From assembly GCA_038562165.1 (NCBI GenBank), contig JBCFAO010000019.1, positions 3,838-67,837 of the forward strand: 64,000 bases of DNA, given 5' to 3'. The stretch is from WRMS01 sp038562165. GTDB lineage: Bacteria; Bacillota; Peptococcia; DRI-13; UBA5745. Position 1 is the first letter of the stretch, and the number at the start of each line of letters is the position of its first letter. Shown in pieces: positions 1 through 9,299 of the stretch. Under the pieces are notes generated by a model. It made no database searches. It was given only the letters and a program-made list of their open reading frames with translations, and had not been told where the DNA came from. The translations under genes were made by a program, and so were the position numbers.

Positions 1-789
1 AAAAAATACAAATTTATCATCTATCTTCTTTTGCTTTTTTTAGCCCTCCGTTGGGGCTATCACTATTATTTTAGTCCCACAGGGTTTCGCAGCGAGATGT
101 TGGCCAGAGATTATTTTTCAAATGAAGTGGTCAGTATTCCTATCGTTTTATTTAAAGCTCATAGTCAGGAAAGCGTTCCTTATTCCGCAAAAGGTTATGC
201 AATGCAGTATTATAAACAAACCGTTTTCTGCTCCATCAGATCTATTGATTGGCTGGCACAGGAAATCTCCCTGGGGCGTTGGAGCATGGACGGCAGAAAA
301 TTAGCGAAAGAAGACATGAGCATAAACAATTTCGGCGATAGCCTTATTCTGTCAATTAATATTGAGGATCAGGTCAGTCCCTTTGCCATAACGAAAATAG
401 CCAACAGCAAAAACGGTTATTTGTTTTCAAACATGAGCAAACAGTTTTTTGATCCTGAAAACTTTCTTGTTTATTCCTATCTGGAGCTTATCCTGCCTCT
501 CCAGTTTATCACCGATGAGCGCATACATGATAATGTCTCGGTTTGTTATCAGGAAACGGATTATCTTGCTGCTGCTGGAAAAGAAGAGTTCATGGCATTT
601 TATGAGGACTTGAATCGCTATCATATTTTTGCTGAGGAAAATGGCTTTGTGATTGTAGAAGATAAGGAGCTGGGCTCGGCTCAAACTATTTATTGGCCTG
701 TTCGCTTTATCTTTCAGGAGAAAGAGGGTAATACAAGCTTTCGTATTGACCATGTAAGCAGTGAGGAAATTGACAATTTTCATTTTTAG
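1..789 (+). CDS. Hypothetical protein, 5'-truncated by window edge
   Basis: The reading frame is already open at base 1, so the true start may lie outside the window; a TTG at 31 is the first usable in-window start. The N-terminal part is strongly hydrophobic (Ile/Leu/Phe-rich, roughly residues 5-20 of the open frame), then turns polar, suggesting one membrane anchor or signal segment and an extracytoplasmic domain of about 230 residues. I recognise no family motif. A rho-independent terminator follows directly, so this looks like the last gene of a unit ending before miaB. The base composition is more A+T-rich than that of the miaB-mutSL block. Confidence 0.6.
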   Translation, partial: KKYKFIIYLLLLFLALRWGYHYYFSPTGFRSEMLARDYFSNEVVSIPIVLFKAHSQESVPYSAKGYAMQYYKQTVFCSIRSIDWLAQEISLGRWSMDGRKLAKEDMSINNFGDSLILSINIEDQVSPFAITKIANSKNGYLFSNMSKQFFDPENFLVYSYLELILPLQFITDERIHDNVSVCYQETDYLAAAGKEEFMAFYEDLNRYHIFAEENGFVIVEDKELGSAQTIYWPVRFIFQEKEGNTSFRIDHVSSEEIDNFHF

Positions 790-797
790 TTTTTCGC

Positions 798-823
798 AAG
801 GCGGGTGCATCTCCGCCTTTTTT
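798..823 (+). terminator. Rho-independent terminator
   Basis: A 7-bp perfect stem (798-804 with 813-819), an 8-nt loop and a run of T residues follow the stop codon at 789. It separates the upstream hypothetical gene from miaB. Confidence 0.8.
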
Positions 824-921
824 ATGATAAAATAATTTGATAAACAAAGCCGCAGCACAAGGGCTTTGCTATCTAAATTATGATCAAAATTCATATCGAA
901 ATTTATATCGGGGAGGATATC

Positions 922-2256
922 ATGCAGGTTTACCTGGCCACATACGGCTGCCAAGCTAATGAACGGGATTCCGAGACAATCCTGGGCATGCTGGAGCAGA
1001 TGGGATATAGAGAAACAAAAAAAGAGGAAGAAGCGGACCTGATCCTGCTGAATACCTGCAGCATCCGGGAAAAAGCGGAGCAAAAGGTCTTCAGCTATTT
1101 GGGGACTTTGAAGCAATATAAGCAGGACAAGCCGGGGCTGGTTATCGGCCTTTGCGGCTGCATGGCCCAGGAGACGGATATGATCAAGCTGATCCGCCGC
1201 CGGGCTCCTCAGGTTGACCTGGTACTGGGCACCCACAAGCTCCACCGCCTGCCGGAAATGATCCGCAATGTCCAGGGCGGCCTGGGCTTTCAGTGGGATC
1301 AGGAGGAGACAGGGGAGATCGTAGAGGCCCTGCCGGCTATCCGGCCATATCCCTTCAAGGCCTTGATCAATATTACTTATGGCTGCAATAATTTTTGCAC
1401 CTACTGCATCGTGCCTTACGTCCGGGGCAGGGAGCGCAGCCGCCGTCTGGAGGATATCCTCTCGGAAAGCCGCCAGCGGGTAGCGGAGGGGGCCGTGGAA
1501 TTGATGTATCTGGGGCAGAACGTCAATGCTTATGGCAAGACCCTGAAGGATGAGTCCGCCGAAAACAAGGACAAAGAAGCCAGCTTCGCTAATCTGCTTT
1601 ACCGGGCCCAAGAGATCGAGGGACTGGAAAGAATTCGCTACATGACATCCCATCCCCGGGATTTTGGAGAAGATCTGATCCGGGCCATTGCCGATTGCCC
1701 CAAAGTCAGCCGTCACATCCATTTGCCGGTGCAATCCGGCTCCAGCCGTGTTTTGCGGCAGATGAACCGTGGCTATAGCCGGGAGGAATACCTGGCTCTG
1801 GTGGAACGGATCCGCCGGCAGGTCCCCGAAGCTGTATTTACTACAGATATTATCGTAGGTTTTCCCGGCGAGACAGAGGAGGACCTCCAGGATACGATTA
1901 CGCTATTGGATCAAGTGGGTTTTGATTCCGCTTTCACTTTTATGTATTCACCCCGTCAGGGCACTCCGGCGGCCAAGCTGACGGATCAGATACCTTTGCG
2001 GGAGAAGAAAGCCCGCCTTCAGGCAGTGATGGCAGCCCAGGCCAGCAATAGCCTTCACCTCCATCAGGGACTGCTGGGGCAAACCCTCCATGTCCTGGCG
2101 GAAAGCTGGGATAACGGCTTTTTATCCGGCCGGGCCGACGGCAATCAATTGATTCATTTTCCTGGGGAAGCCTCAGGAGTAGGAGCCTTCCATCAGGTGA
2201 AGGTCAAGGAGGCCCAGACCTGGACATTAAAAGGAGAAACCCATGGCCAAGAGTGA
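922..2256 (+). CDS. miaB: tRNA-2-methylthio-N6-dimethylallyladenosine synthase MiaB
   Basis: Radical-SAM methylthiotransferase that converts i6A37 to ms2i6A37 in tRNAs reading UNN codons. About 444 aa, the usual family size. The N-terminal UPF0004 domain carries three cluster cysteines (C10, C46, C80); the radical-SAM motif CNNFCTYC follows at residues 155-162; the C-terminal ~70 residues are the position of the TRAM RNA-binding domain. An in-frame ATG at 880 would add 14 residues, but the ATG at 922 has the GGGGAGG ribosome site 6-7 nt upstream and gives the family N terminus (MQVYLATYGC). It overlaps mutS by 14 nt, the classic miaB-mutS-mutL order in Firmicutes; miaA, whose product makes the i6A substrate, lies in the same cluster. 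Confidence 0.95.
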   Translation: MQVYLATYGCQANERDSETILGMLEQMGYRETKKEEEADLILLNTCSIREKAEQKVFSYLGTLKQYKQDKPGLVIGLCGCMAQETDMIKLIRRRAPQVDLVLGTHKLHRLPEMIRNVQGGLGFQWDQEETGEIVEALPAIRPYPFKALINITYGCNNFCTYCIVPYVRGRERSRRLEDILSESRQRVAEGAVELMYLGQNVNAYGKTLKDESAENKDKEASFANLLYRAQEIEGLERIRYMTSHPRDFGEDLIRAIADCPKVSRHIHLPVQSGSSRVLRQMNRGYSREEYLALVERIRRQVPEAVFTTDIIVGFPGETEEDLQDTITLLDQVGFDSAFTFMYSPRQGTPAAKLTDQIPLREKKARLQAVMAAQASNSLHLHQGLLGQTLHVLAESWDNGFLSGRADGNQLIHFPGEASGVGAFHQVKVKEAQTWTLKGETHGQE

Positions 2257-5098
2257 TTTCGACGTCAAAACACCGATGATGAAGCAGTATTTCGATATCA
2301 AAGCAGAAAACCCGGGGGCTTTGGTAATGTTTCGCCTAGGCGACTTCTATGAGTTTTTTGGCGAGGATGCCCAGATAGCCGCCCGGGAACTGGATATTGT
2401 ACTGACCGGCCGGGATGCGGGTATGGAGGAGCGCATCCCCATGTGCGGCGTGCCCCATCACGCTCTGGAGCAGTATTTAAGCCGCCTGGTGCAAAGGGGT
2501 TACCGGGTCTGCGTCTGCGAGCAGTTGGAAGACCCGAAATCCGTCAAGGGCATAGTTAAGCGGGGCGTAGTCCGGATTGTGACGCCGGGCACCGCCATGG
2601 AAGTGGGCGGCAGCGATGAGGAAAGCACCTTCATTGCCGCTTTGCTCCATGGCGAGGAGGAGCATTGGGCTATGGCTCTTTGCGAAGTCTCCACAGGCCA
2701 GTTGCGAATGGCTGAGTTTACCGGTCCTGGCTGCCTGACGGAATTATCCGGAGAAATTCACCGGTTAAAACCCAAAGAGATTCTAATTTCCGAAAATGAC
2801 TATCTTACCCTGACCGAATTGATCCGCCAATGGACCAGCGAGGAAAAAGAGGGCAGCGTTGTAACCCTGCGGCCCGGCTCTGCCTTTGCCCGGCAGGCCG
2901 GCCAGGAACGGTTAGCCAAACAGTTTGCTCCCGGATCTGGCACGCAAACTATTTCGCAATTCTCTCAAGAGCCAGGTTCCAGGCCTTTGTGGCTGGATTA
3001 TCCCTTAGCCGGGGACTGTGCCGCCGCTATTTTAGGCTATTTGGAAGAAACCCAAAAAACTGCTCCGGCTCAAATTCGGGAGCTGGAGCTGGACCAGTCC
3101 GCCAACCGCCTGATCATGGACCCCACAACCTTTAGAAATCTGGAAATCACCAGAAACCTGCGCACCTATGAGAAAAAAGGCAGCCTCCTGGATCTGCTGG
3201 ATGAAACCCGCACCGCTTTTGGGGTCCGTTTGCTCCGCAGCTGGCTGGAACGGCCTTTAGTGGATCAGGGAGCCATAGAAGCCAGGCTTAACGCCGTAGA
3301 GAGCCTGCACCGGGATTGGAGCCGGCGGCAGGAGCTGCGGCGTCTGCTCAAGGATATCTATGATATGGAGCGGCTGATGACCCGGGTGGCTTATCAGCGG
3401 GCTACACCCCGGGAGCTTCAGGCCTTATGCCAATCCTTTGGGGTGCTGCCGGCCATTCGCCGCCTGGCGGAAGAATTAAGCCAGGAAAGCCCCCAGTCCG
3501 AACTGGCCCGTATTTACAGGGAGCTGGATGAACTGCCGGATCTCCATGACCGGCTGGCCGTCGCCTTGGTGGATGATATCCCCAACAACTGGAAAGAAGG
3601 GGGCTTCATCCGGCCCGGCTACCATCCCCAAGCCGACGAGTATAGGAATAGCGCCCAAAACGGCCGCAGCTGGATGCTGGAGCTGGAGCAAAAAGAGAGA
3701 GAAAACACGGGCATCAAATCCCTTAAAGTCGGCTTTAATAAGGTTTTTGGCTACTATTTCGATGTGACAAAATCCAATTTATCCGCCGTCCCCGATTATT
3801 TTCAGCGGAAGCAAACCCTGGCTTCCGGCGAGCGCTTCGTCACCGAAGAATTAATTCGTTTGGAAGGGCTGGTGCTGGGGGCTGAGGAGAAGATGGTGGC
3901 TTTGGAGTTGGAGCTATACCAGGAGCTCCTGCAATTCCTGACGGCGGCTCTGCCCCGGGTGCAGACTACGGCAGCGGCCTTAGCCAAGCTGGATGTATTC
4001 CAGTCTCTGGCGGAGCTGGCCGCTGTCCGTCAATACTGCCGGCCGGAGTTTCAACCGGCCTCTTCATCGACTATCCGCATCAAAGATTTGCGCCATCCCG
4101 TTGTGGAGCAAATCCTTGATCAGGACCGCTTCGTGCCTAACGACTTGCTGATGGACGACAGCACCAGCCTGTTCATTATCACCGGTCCGAATATGGGCGG
4201 CAAAAGCACTTATTGCCGCAGCGTAGCTATAGCCTTTGTCATGGCCCAGATGGGTTCCTTCGTACCGGCTTCTAAGGCAAAACTGCCTTTAAGGGACCGG
4301 CTTTTTGCCCGGGTAGGCGCCAGCGACGATCTGCGGGGCGGACAAAGTACCTTCATGATGGAAATGAATGAAGTCGCCCATATATTGCAGCATGCTACCC
4401 AAAAAAGCCTGGTGATTCTGGATGAGGTAGGCCGGGGTACCGGCACCTATGACGGTCTTAGCGTAGCCTGGTCCGTCAGCCAATACCTGGTATCCCAGAT
4501 TAAGGCCAAAACCCTTTTTGCTACGCACTATTTAGAATTAACTACTTTAGAGGAACAATATCCTGCAGTAAAAAACCTATCTTTGGTGGTGGAAGAAGAA
4601 GGGGAGAGAATCGTCTTTCTCCATAAGATATTGCCGGGTTCAGCCAACAAAAGCTATGGCATCCATGTAGCCCGTTTGGCGGGTCTGCCGGAAGAAGTCA
4701 TCCAGCAGGCCAGTGCGAAACTGGAAGAGTTGGAGCAGGCGGAGGTTTATCAGGAGGAAAAATCTCCTCTTCCCTGGCCGGCAGAAGGCTCTCAGCTTTA
4801 TCCGGGTTATCTGGAAACGGCGGAAGAAATCCACGCCGCACCTCCCGGCGTTACTCTCACCAAAAGAACTCTGGCAGAAAATAGCCCTAAATCCCAATTG
4901 GCTTTATTTGCTGAAACCGCCGGAACCGGCGGGGAGCTGGGGGAATCGGCGCCGGCTAATCAAGGAACCAAAAAACCTCTGAAAGATAAGGAATGGAAAG
5001 CTATCAATGAACTGAAGAAAAAGAATATTATGGCCATGACGCCTTTAGAGGCTTTAAATTATTTGCATAAGCTGCAGCAAAGCCTGCATAGCAGCTAA
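2243..5098 (+). CDS. mutS: DNA mismatch repair protein MutS
   Basis: Mismatch-recognition ATPase. Visible in order: the mismatch-contacting F-x-E motif (FYE, residues 35-37), connector, lever and clamp regions, Walker A GPNMGGKST near residue 648, Walker B/signature around ILDEVGRGTGTYDG, and the C-terminal helix-turn-helix region. At 951 aa it is about 90 residues longer than most MutS proteins; the excess is a low-complexity linker after the ATPase core (about residues 835-925) before a conserved-looking C-terminal tail. The ATG lies inside the end of miaB behind AAGGAG, so translation is probably coupled. mutL follows after 19 nt. Confidence 0.96.
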   Translation: MAKSDFDVKTPMMKQYFDIKAENPGALVMFRLGDFYEFFGEDAQIAARELDIVLTGRDAGMEERIPMCGVPHHALEQYLSRLVQRGYRVCVCEQLEDPKSVKGIVKRGVVRIVTPGTAMEVGGSDEESTFIAALLHGEEEHWAMALCEVSTGQLRMAEFTGPGCLTELSGEIHRLKPKEILISENDYLTLTELIRQWTSEEKEGSVVTLRPGSAFARQAGQERLAKQFAPGSGTQTISQFSQEPGSRPLWLDYPLAGDCAAAILGYLEETQKTAPAQIRELELDQSANRLIMDPTTFRNLEITRNLRTYEKKGSLLDLLDETRTAFGVRLLRSWLERPLVDQGAIEARLNAVESLHRDWSRRQELRRLLKDIYDMERLMTRVAYQRATPRELQALCQSFGVLPAIRRLAEELSQESPQSELARIYRELDELPDLHDRLAVALVDDIPNNWKEGGFIRPGYHPQADEYRNSAQNGRSWMLELEQKERENTGIKSLKVGFNKVFGYYFDVTKSNLSAVPDYFQRKQTLASGERFVTEELIRLEGLVLGAEEKMVALELELYQELLQFLTAALPRVQTTAAALAKLDVFQSLAELAAVRQYCRPEFQPASSSTIRIKDLRHPVVEQILDQDRFVPNDLLMDDSTSLFIITGPNMGGKSTYCRSVAIAFVMAQMGSFVPASKAKLPLRDRLFARVGASDDLRGGQSTFMMEMNEVAHILQHATQKSLVILDEVGRGTGTYDGLSVAWSVSQYLVSQIKAKTLFATHYLELTTLEEQYPAVKNLSLVVEEEGERIVFLHKILPGSANKSYGIHVARLAGLPEEVIQQASAKLEELEQAEVYQEEKSPLPWPAEGSQLYPGYLETAEEIHAAPPGVTLTKRTLAENSPKSQLALFAETAGTGGELGESAPANQGTKKPLKDKEWKAINELKKKNIMAMTPLEALNYLHKLQQSLHSS

Positions 5099-5117
5099 GA
5101 GAGTACATAGAAAGAGA

Positions 5118-7208
5118 ATGTTTATGGAAAGAATAAGCACTGAAAACAGGATACAACGTTTAGATAACCTGACAGCCAACCAAATTGCTGCCGGTGAGGT
5201 CATTGAGCGGCCGGTTTCCGTAGTGAAGGAGCTGGTGGAAAACGCCATTGATGCCGGCAGCACTAAAATCAAAATCGAGATTCGGGAGGGCGGACTCTCT
5301 TTGATCCGCATTATCGACAATGGCAGCGGCATCCCCGTCCAGGACCTGCCTTTAGCTGTGGAACGCCACGCCACCAGCAAACTGCGGCAGATTCAGGACC
5401 TGGATGATTTGACGACACTGGGGTTTAGAGGCGAAGCCTTAGCCAGTATAGCTTCCGTAGCAGCCTTGGAAATCATCACCCGCAAAACCGGGGAGATTCA
5501 AGGCCACTGCCTGCGGGTCAAAGGCGAGGAGGAAGAGCCGGTTATCAGCAAAGCCGGTTGTCCCGAAGGCACCAGCATTACGGTGGAGCATCTGTTCTTC
5601 AACACGCCGGCCCGCTTGAAGTTTATGAAAACTCCCGGCTATGAGGGCGGTTTGATCCATGACCTGATCACGCAGCTTGCCCTGGGCTATCCGGCCATCG
5701 ATTTCCGGCTGGAAAACCAGGGCAAAATGATCCTGGATACTGCCGGTATCAACAACACCGAAGACCTGGTGGAGCTTTTTTACGGCAAGGAGGCCAGACA
5801 AGCTCTGGTCCCCCTCGAATCAGCGGTTTCCAAAGGCCGGCTCAGGGGCTGGATTACGGCGCCGCCTTACAGCCGGGGTACCAGGAAAGGTTTTCACGTC
5901 TACGTCAACGGCCGCCGCATCTCCGTAAAAGATATGCAGTGGTCCATTGAACGGGCTTTTGAGTATGTGCTGCCCAAAGGCCGCTTTCCCCTGGCTATAT
6001 TGGCTTTTCAGTTGCCGGGAGAGCTGCTGGACGTCAATGTTCATCCCGGTAAGTTGGAGATCCGAATTAATGACCCGGATTTAAATCCCTCCATTACCAG
6101 GGTTTTAAGAACGGCTATCTCCGGCGGCCAGTTGCTGCCGGACGCCGGCAAGCTGGGCATGGCGGCAGGAATCGGCAACTCCCCAATTGCCCAGTCCGCT
6201 AAAAACGATTCCGTGGCTGCCGGGACTGCTCAGGGCGGTCCAGGATTCTTCTCCGGCAGTTCGGCTGCCAAATTCGGCGGGGGCCAAATCAGCTTTGCCC
6301 AACCGGTACGCCAATGGGAGACTTTATATAGCTTTACTGCCGAAGGGGAAGACCAGCTAAACCGGCTGGTTGACGCCAATGCTTTCAGCCTGTCCGAAGA
6401 GCCCGCCGGCTTAAAACCGGCGGATTTAGAAGCTGCAAGCTTAGCATCTCCACAATCAGCGTATGCCGCCGCAGAAAGCCAGGACGATAGGGCGGAAAGC
6501 GCAAATCTATTTGCCGGCCTTGAGGAAAAGACAGCAGGGCTTTTGCCGGGCCAGTGGGGTGTTAGCTCCCACAACAAAAGTATGCAAGCCCTGGCTGCCG
6601 ACTGGCGGCGGGAAGACTTTTTTTTCGGCCCCGATGTGGAATTCACCATTATCGGCCAGCTCCATGCCACCTTTATTTTAGCGGAAGTCAAAGCCGGCCT
6701 TTTGGTGGTAGACCAGCATGTGGCCCACGAGCGCATCATCTACGAGCGGCTTTTGACCAAATCCCGGCAGAAAGAGACTGCAGCTCAAATGCTGATGCAG
6801 CCCATATCCTTAAGTCTAACTACCGGTGAAGAAGAAGTATTAATCCGCCATATTTTGCTGCTTAATGACCTGGGCCTGATCGTAGAGCGTTTCGGCCCCC
6901 GTCAATACGTGCTGCGCTCCGTACCGGCAGGGCAAACTATGGATCAGTCTATGTTTCGGGAGCTTTTGGAGAAGCTGGCAGAAGGAGGTGGCGGCAATGA
7001 TCTGGAGCAGGCCAAACAAGCCTTGTTGATCATGGCCTCCTGCAAAAGCGCAGTAAAAGCCAATACGGTTCTCAGCCGGCAGGAAATGGCGGCTCTGCTG
7101 GGAGGCTTGCAGCAAACCTGCCATCCAATGACCTGCCCCCATGGCCGGCCCATTATGTATTTATTGCCTTACCACCGCCTGATTCAGGCTTTTGGGCGCT
7201 CCTCCTGA
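5118..7208 (+). CDS. mutL: DNA mismatch repair endonuclease MutL
   Basis: GHKL ATPase that couples MutS recognition to strand incision. The N-terminal GHKL motifs are clear (NAIDAG, DNGSGI, GFRGEAL). A Pro/Ala/Gly-rich linker of about 150 residues follows. The C-terminal domain keeps the nuclease signature DQH-x2-HE-x4-E near residue 532 (DQHVAHERIIYE, with V in place of the usual A) plus SCKSAVKAN and CPHGRP, so this is the endonuclease-type MutL expected in organisms without MutH. The start could also be the ATG at 5124; neither has a strong SD. The stop shares one base with the next start codon. Confidence 0.95.
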   Translation: MFMERISTENRIQRLDNLTANQIAAGEVIERPVSVVKELVENAIDAGSTKIKIEIREGGLSLIRIIDNGSGIPVQDLPLAVERHATSKLRQIQDLDDLTTLGFRGEALASIASVAALEIITRKTGEIQGHCLRVKGEEEEPVISKAGCPEGTSITVEHLFFNTPARLKFMKTPGYEGGLIHDLITQLALGYPAIDFRLENQGKMILDTAGINNTEDLVELFYGKEARQALVPLESAVSKGRLRGWITAPPYSRGTRKGFHVYVNGRRISVKDMQWSIERAFEYVLPKGRFPLAILAFQLPGELLDVNVHPGKLEIRINDPDLNPSITRVLRTAISGGQLLPDAGKLGMAAGIGNSPIAQSAKNDSVAAGTAQGGPGFFSGSSAAKFGGGQISFAQPVRQWETLYSFTAEGEDQLNRLVDANAFSLSEEPAGLKPADLEAASLASPQSAYAAAESQDDRAESANLFAGLEEKTAGLLPGQWGVSSHNKSMQALAADWRREDFFFGPDVEFTIIGQLHATFILAEVKAGLLVVDQHVAHERIIYERLLTKSRQKETAAQMLMQPISLSLTTGEEEVLIRHILLLNDLGLIVERFGPRQYVLRSVPAGQTMDQSMFRELLEKLAEGGGGNDLEQAKQALLIMASCKSAVKANTVLSRQEMAALLGGLQQTCHPMTCPHGRPIMYLLPYHRLIQAFGRSS

Positions 7209-8026
7209 TGCCGGGCTATCGTTGGGGAATGACCACCAGCACCAAAAGCGGCAGAGACCAGGTAGAAAAAGCCCTGGAGCTGGCAGGCCGCTATAATGTA
7301 CCCTATGTGCCCCGGGAACACTTAAGCCTCAGTCATCTAAAAGCGGACCGGGGTCTGGACTATCTGCTTACCCTGGACAGGGATTGCCATTTGTTTATGG
7401 AAGAACCGCCTCTGCATTGGCATCCCTCTATGGCCATACCCAGGCTGCGCCAGATAGCGGCAGGCAAACCGGATATCTTCTTAACTGCGGCGGGGCTGAC
7501 TTCCGGCCAGCAGGTCCTTGACTGTACCCTGGGCCTGGCTGCCGACGCTTTGGTAGCCGCCTGGGCTGTAGGGGAAGAAGGAAAGGTGCTGGGGCTTGAA
7601 GCATCGCCAATTATCGCTGCCATTACCGATTGGGGCTTACGGCGGGAAACGCCGCAATTTGACAGCAAAAAAACGCCTCTTGTGGCTATAGCCCGCCGAA
7701 TCAGCGTGCTGTCTGCAGAGGCTTTGGATTATTTACGCTGCCAGGAGGCAGATAGCTGGGACGTCGTCTATTTCGATCCCATGTTTCGGGCCGCCAACCA
7801 TCAATCCTCCAGCATCAATAGCTTGCGGCCTGTGGCCTGCTACGCTCCTTTTAATCAGCAGGTTCTGACCGAGGCTTTGCGGGTTTGCCGCCGGCAGGTT
7901 ATTTTAAAAGAACGCTGGTTTTCGCCGCTTTTTAAAAAATTAGAAGTCACCCGGCTGGAGAAAACAAAATATGGCCCTGTGGCTTACGGTATCTGGGAAA
8001 AGAAAGGTATAGCCCATGACAAATAA
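7208..8026 (+). CDS. Class I SAM-dependent methyltransferase, RsmJ/YpiP-like
   Basis: About 272 aa. After an N-terminal region of roughly 90 residues there is a Rossmann methyltransferase core: a motif I-like segment (VLDCTLGLAADA), an acidic residue after the next strand (GLEAS) and a DPMF catalytic-type motif (VYFDPMF), a pattern shared with RsmJ/YhiQ 16S rRNA guanine-N2 methyltransferases. Which nucleotide it modifies cannot be read from the sequence. It starts on the last base of the mutL stop and overlaps miaA by 11 nt, so it is part of the mut-mia operon. The neighbourhood of tRNA and rRNA modification genes supports an RNA substrate (inference). Confidence 0.75.
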   Translation: MPGYRWGMTTSTKSGRDQVEKALELAGRYNVPYVPREHLSLSHLKADRGLDYLLTLDRDCHLFMEEPPLHWHPSMAIPRLRQIAAGKPDIFLTAAGLTSGQQVLDCTLGLAADALVAAWAVGEEGKVLGLEASPIIAAITDWGLRRETPQFDSKKTPLVAIARRISVLSAEALDYLRCQEADSWDVVYFDPMFRAANHQSSSINSLRPVACYAPFNQQVLTEALRVCRRQVILKERWFSPLFKKLEVTRLEKTKYGPVAYGIWEKKGIAHDK

Positions 8027-9155
8027 AGCCTTAAAAAAAGTGATTGCCGTAGTTGGCCCCACGGCCTCCGGCAAATCCGGCCTGGCCGTCAATTTAGCCA
8101 AGGCCCTGGATGGAGAAATCATCTCCGGTGATTCCATGCAGATTTATAAGGGCATGGATATTGGCACGGCCAAGGTAACCCGGGAAGAGTGCCAAGGTAT
8201 TGCCCATCATCTGCTGGATTTACGGCTGCCTGCGGAATCTTTCAGCGCGGCGGAATATCAAAAATTGGCCCGTGCCTGTATTGCAGACATTTTTCACCGG
8301 GGTAAAACGCCTATTCTGGCAGGAGGCACCGGCTTATATATCGACAGCGCCTTATATAATTATGAATATAACAAAGAAGAGGGGGAAGAGGCTGAAGCTA
8401 ATTCTTTACGGGAAGCTTTAAGAGTTGAGGCCGCAAAACTTGGTACCATTGAATTATGGCAGAAGCTGTACCAGGTTGATCCCCAGTCGGCAAAACGCCT
8501 CCATCCCAACGATACCAAACGTATAATCAGAGCCTTGGAGTACGAAAAGCTCCATGGCAAACCGATTTCCGAAAATGTCCAGGCTTATAAAGCGCCCCGG
8601 CTAATCTATCCCACTATTTTTTTTGGCTTAACTATGTTTCGTCAGGAGTTGTATCAGCGGATTAATCTGCGGGTTGACCAAATGACGGCGGCAGGATTGG
8701 CGGCAGAGGTTCTTGCTTTACAAAAAGAAGGTTTAAAACTGGACAGCCAGGCAGGTCAGGCCATCGGTTATAAACAATTATTGCTTTTTCTGGAAGGCAC
8801 ATATACTTTAGAAGAAGCTATAGAGGCCATAAAACAGGAAAGCCGCCGCTATGCCAAGCGGCAGCTAACCTGGTTTCGCCGTAATCCTCATATTTTTTGG
8901 CTGGACGGCAAAAAAATGCAGGAAGAAAGAAGCGCAGAGATATTAGCAGCATTTCTTCAAGAGAGGGAAGGAGTAAGCGAGAGCACCGAGGAAGGATCAG
9001 GCTGGGGTTCAGATAAGATCAGAGACTTTCTTCATCAAATGGGAATGGCTTTCCTGGATCATATTGGAACCGCCAAGAATCATTTGGGCAACGCCAAATC
9101 CGGCAATACTAAAACCGATGCGGCCGCCGATCAAAGCGCCTGCCCCGGTGATTAA
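8016..9155 (+). CDS. miaA: tRNA dimethylallyltransferase MiaA
   Basis: Transfers the dimethylallyl group from DMAPP to A37 of tRNA, the step before MiaB. The P-loop GPTASGKS lies near residues 14-21, followed by the substrate motif GDSMQIY, GGTGLY and a C-terminal QLTWFRRNP helix that is normally close to the end of the protein. Here the frame runs about 60 residues further through Ser/Gly/Lys/Ala-rich sequence without family character, giving 379 aa instead of about 310-320. That tail coincides with a separate gene on the other strand (9009-9206), so its coding capacity may be forced by, or secondary to, that gene. No hfq gene follows; hflX comes next. Confidence 0.92.
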   Translation: MTNKALKKVIAVVGPTASGKSGLAVNLAKALDGEIISGDSMQIYKGMDIGTAKVTREECQGIAHHLLDLRLPAESFSAAEYQKLARACIADIFHRGKTPILAGGTGLYIDSALYNYEYNKEEGEEAEANSLREALRVEAAKLGTIELWQKLYQVDPQSAKRLHPNDTKRIIRALEYEKLHGKPISENVQAYKAPRLIYPTIFFGLTMFRQELYQRINLRVDQMTAAGLAAEVLALQKEGLKLDSQAGQAIGYKQLLLFLEGTYTLEEAIEAIKQESRRYAKRQLTWFRRNPHIFWLDGKKMQEERSAEILAAFLQEREGVSESTEEGSGWGSDKIRDFLHQMGMAFLDHIGTAKNHLGNAKSGNTKTDAAADQSACPGD

Positions 9156-9206
9156 AGCCCCGGTACCTAAAGCCGATTTGCTGGCCCTGTTTAAAGATCT
9201 TTTCAT
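9009..9206 (-). CDS. Small hydrophobic Gly-rich protein, putative forespore gene
   Basis: A 65-residue protein on the minus strand, overlapping the 3' end of miaA by 147 nt. The centre (about residues 13-48) is a glycine-zipper-like hydrophobic stretch (GTGALITGAGALIGG, then GFGVAQMILGG), flanked by basic N- and C-terminal segments, consistent with a small membrane-inserting protein. It is unlikely to be a shadow ORF because it has its own signals: a near-perfect SD (GGAGGTGAT, 9213-9221) before the ATG, and a perfect match to a sigma-G/F promoter further upstream (9228-9256). I do not recognise a named family. Forespore expression is inferred from the promoter. Confidence 0.7.
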   Translation of the reverse strand: MKRSLNRASKSALGTGALITGAGALIGGRIGFSIAGFGVAQMILGGSNMIQESHSHLMKKVSDLI

Positions 9207-9227
9207 TTTGTTATCACCTCCGTTTTT

Positions 9228-9256
9228 TAGTATGCCACAGTCATCCCCGGCTATGC
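9228..9256 (-). promoter_or_regulatory. Putative sigma-G/sigma-F (forespore) promoter
   Basis: Read on the minus strand: -35 GCATA (9252-9256), 17-nt spacer, -10 CATACTA (9228-9234). This matches the Bacillus/Clostridium forespore consensus (G-H-A-T-R, N17-18, CAT-N2-TA) at every defined position. It directs transcription into the SD and ATG of the 65-residue gene at 9206, with a leader of about 15-20 nt. Confidence 0.65.
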
Positions 9257-9299
9257 CGGATTTAAATGGCGAAATTCATTAATCGTAAAAGGAGTACCC

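Noticed and set aside
427..1734. A 435-codon open frame on the minus strand opposite the first hypothetical gene and miaB
   Set aside because: It lacks an SD and a recognisable fold, spans two unrelated genes and a terminator, and miaB on the other strand is certain; it is a shadow of miaB codon bias.
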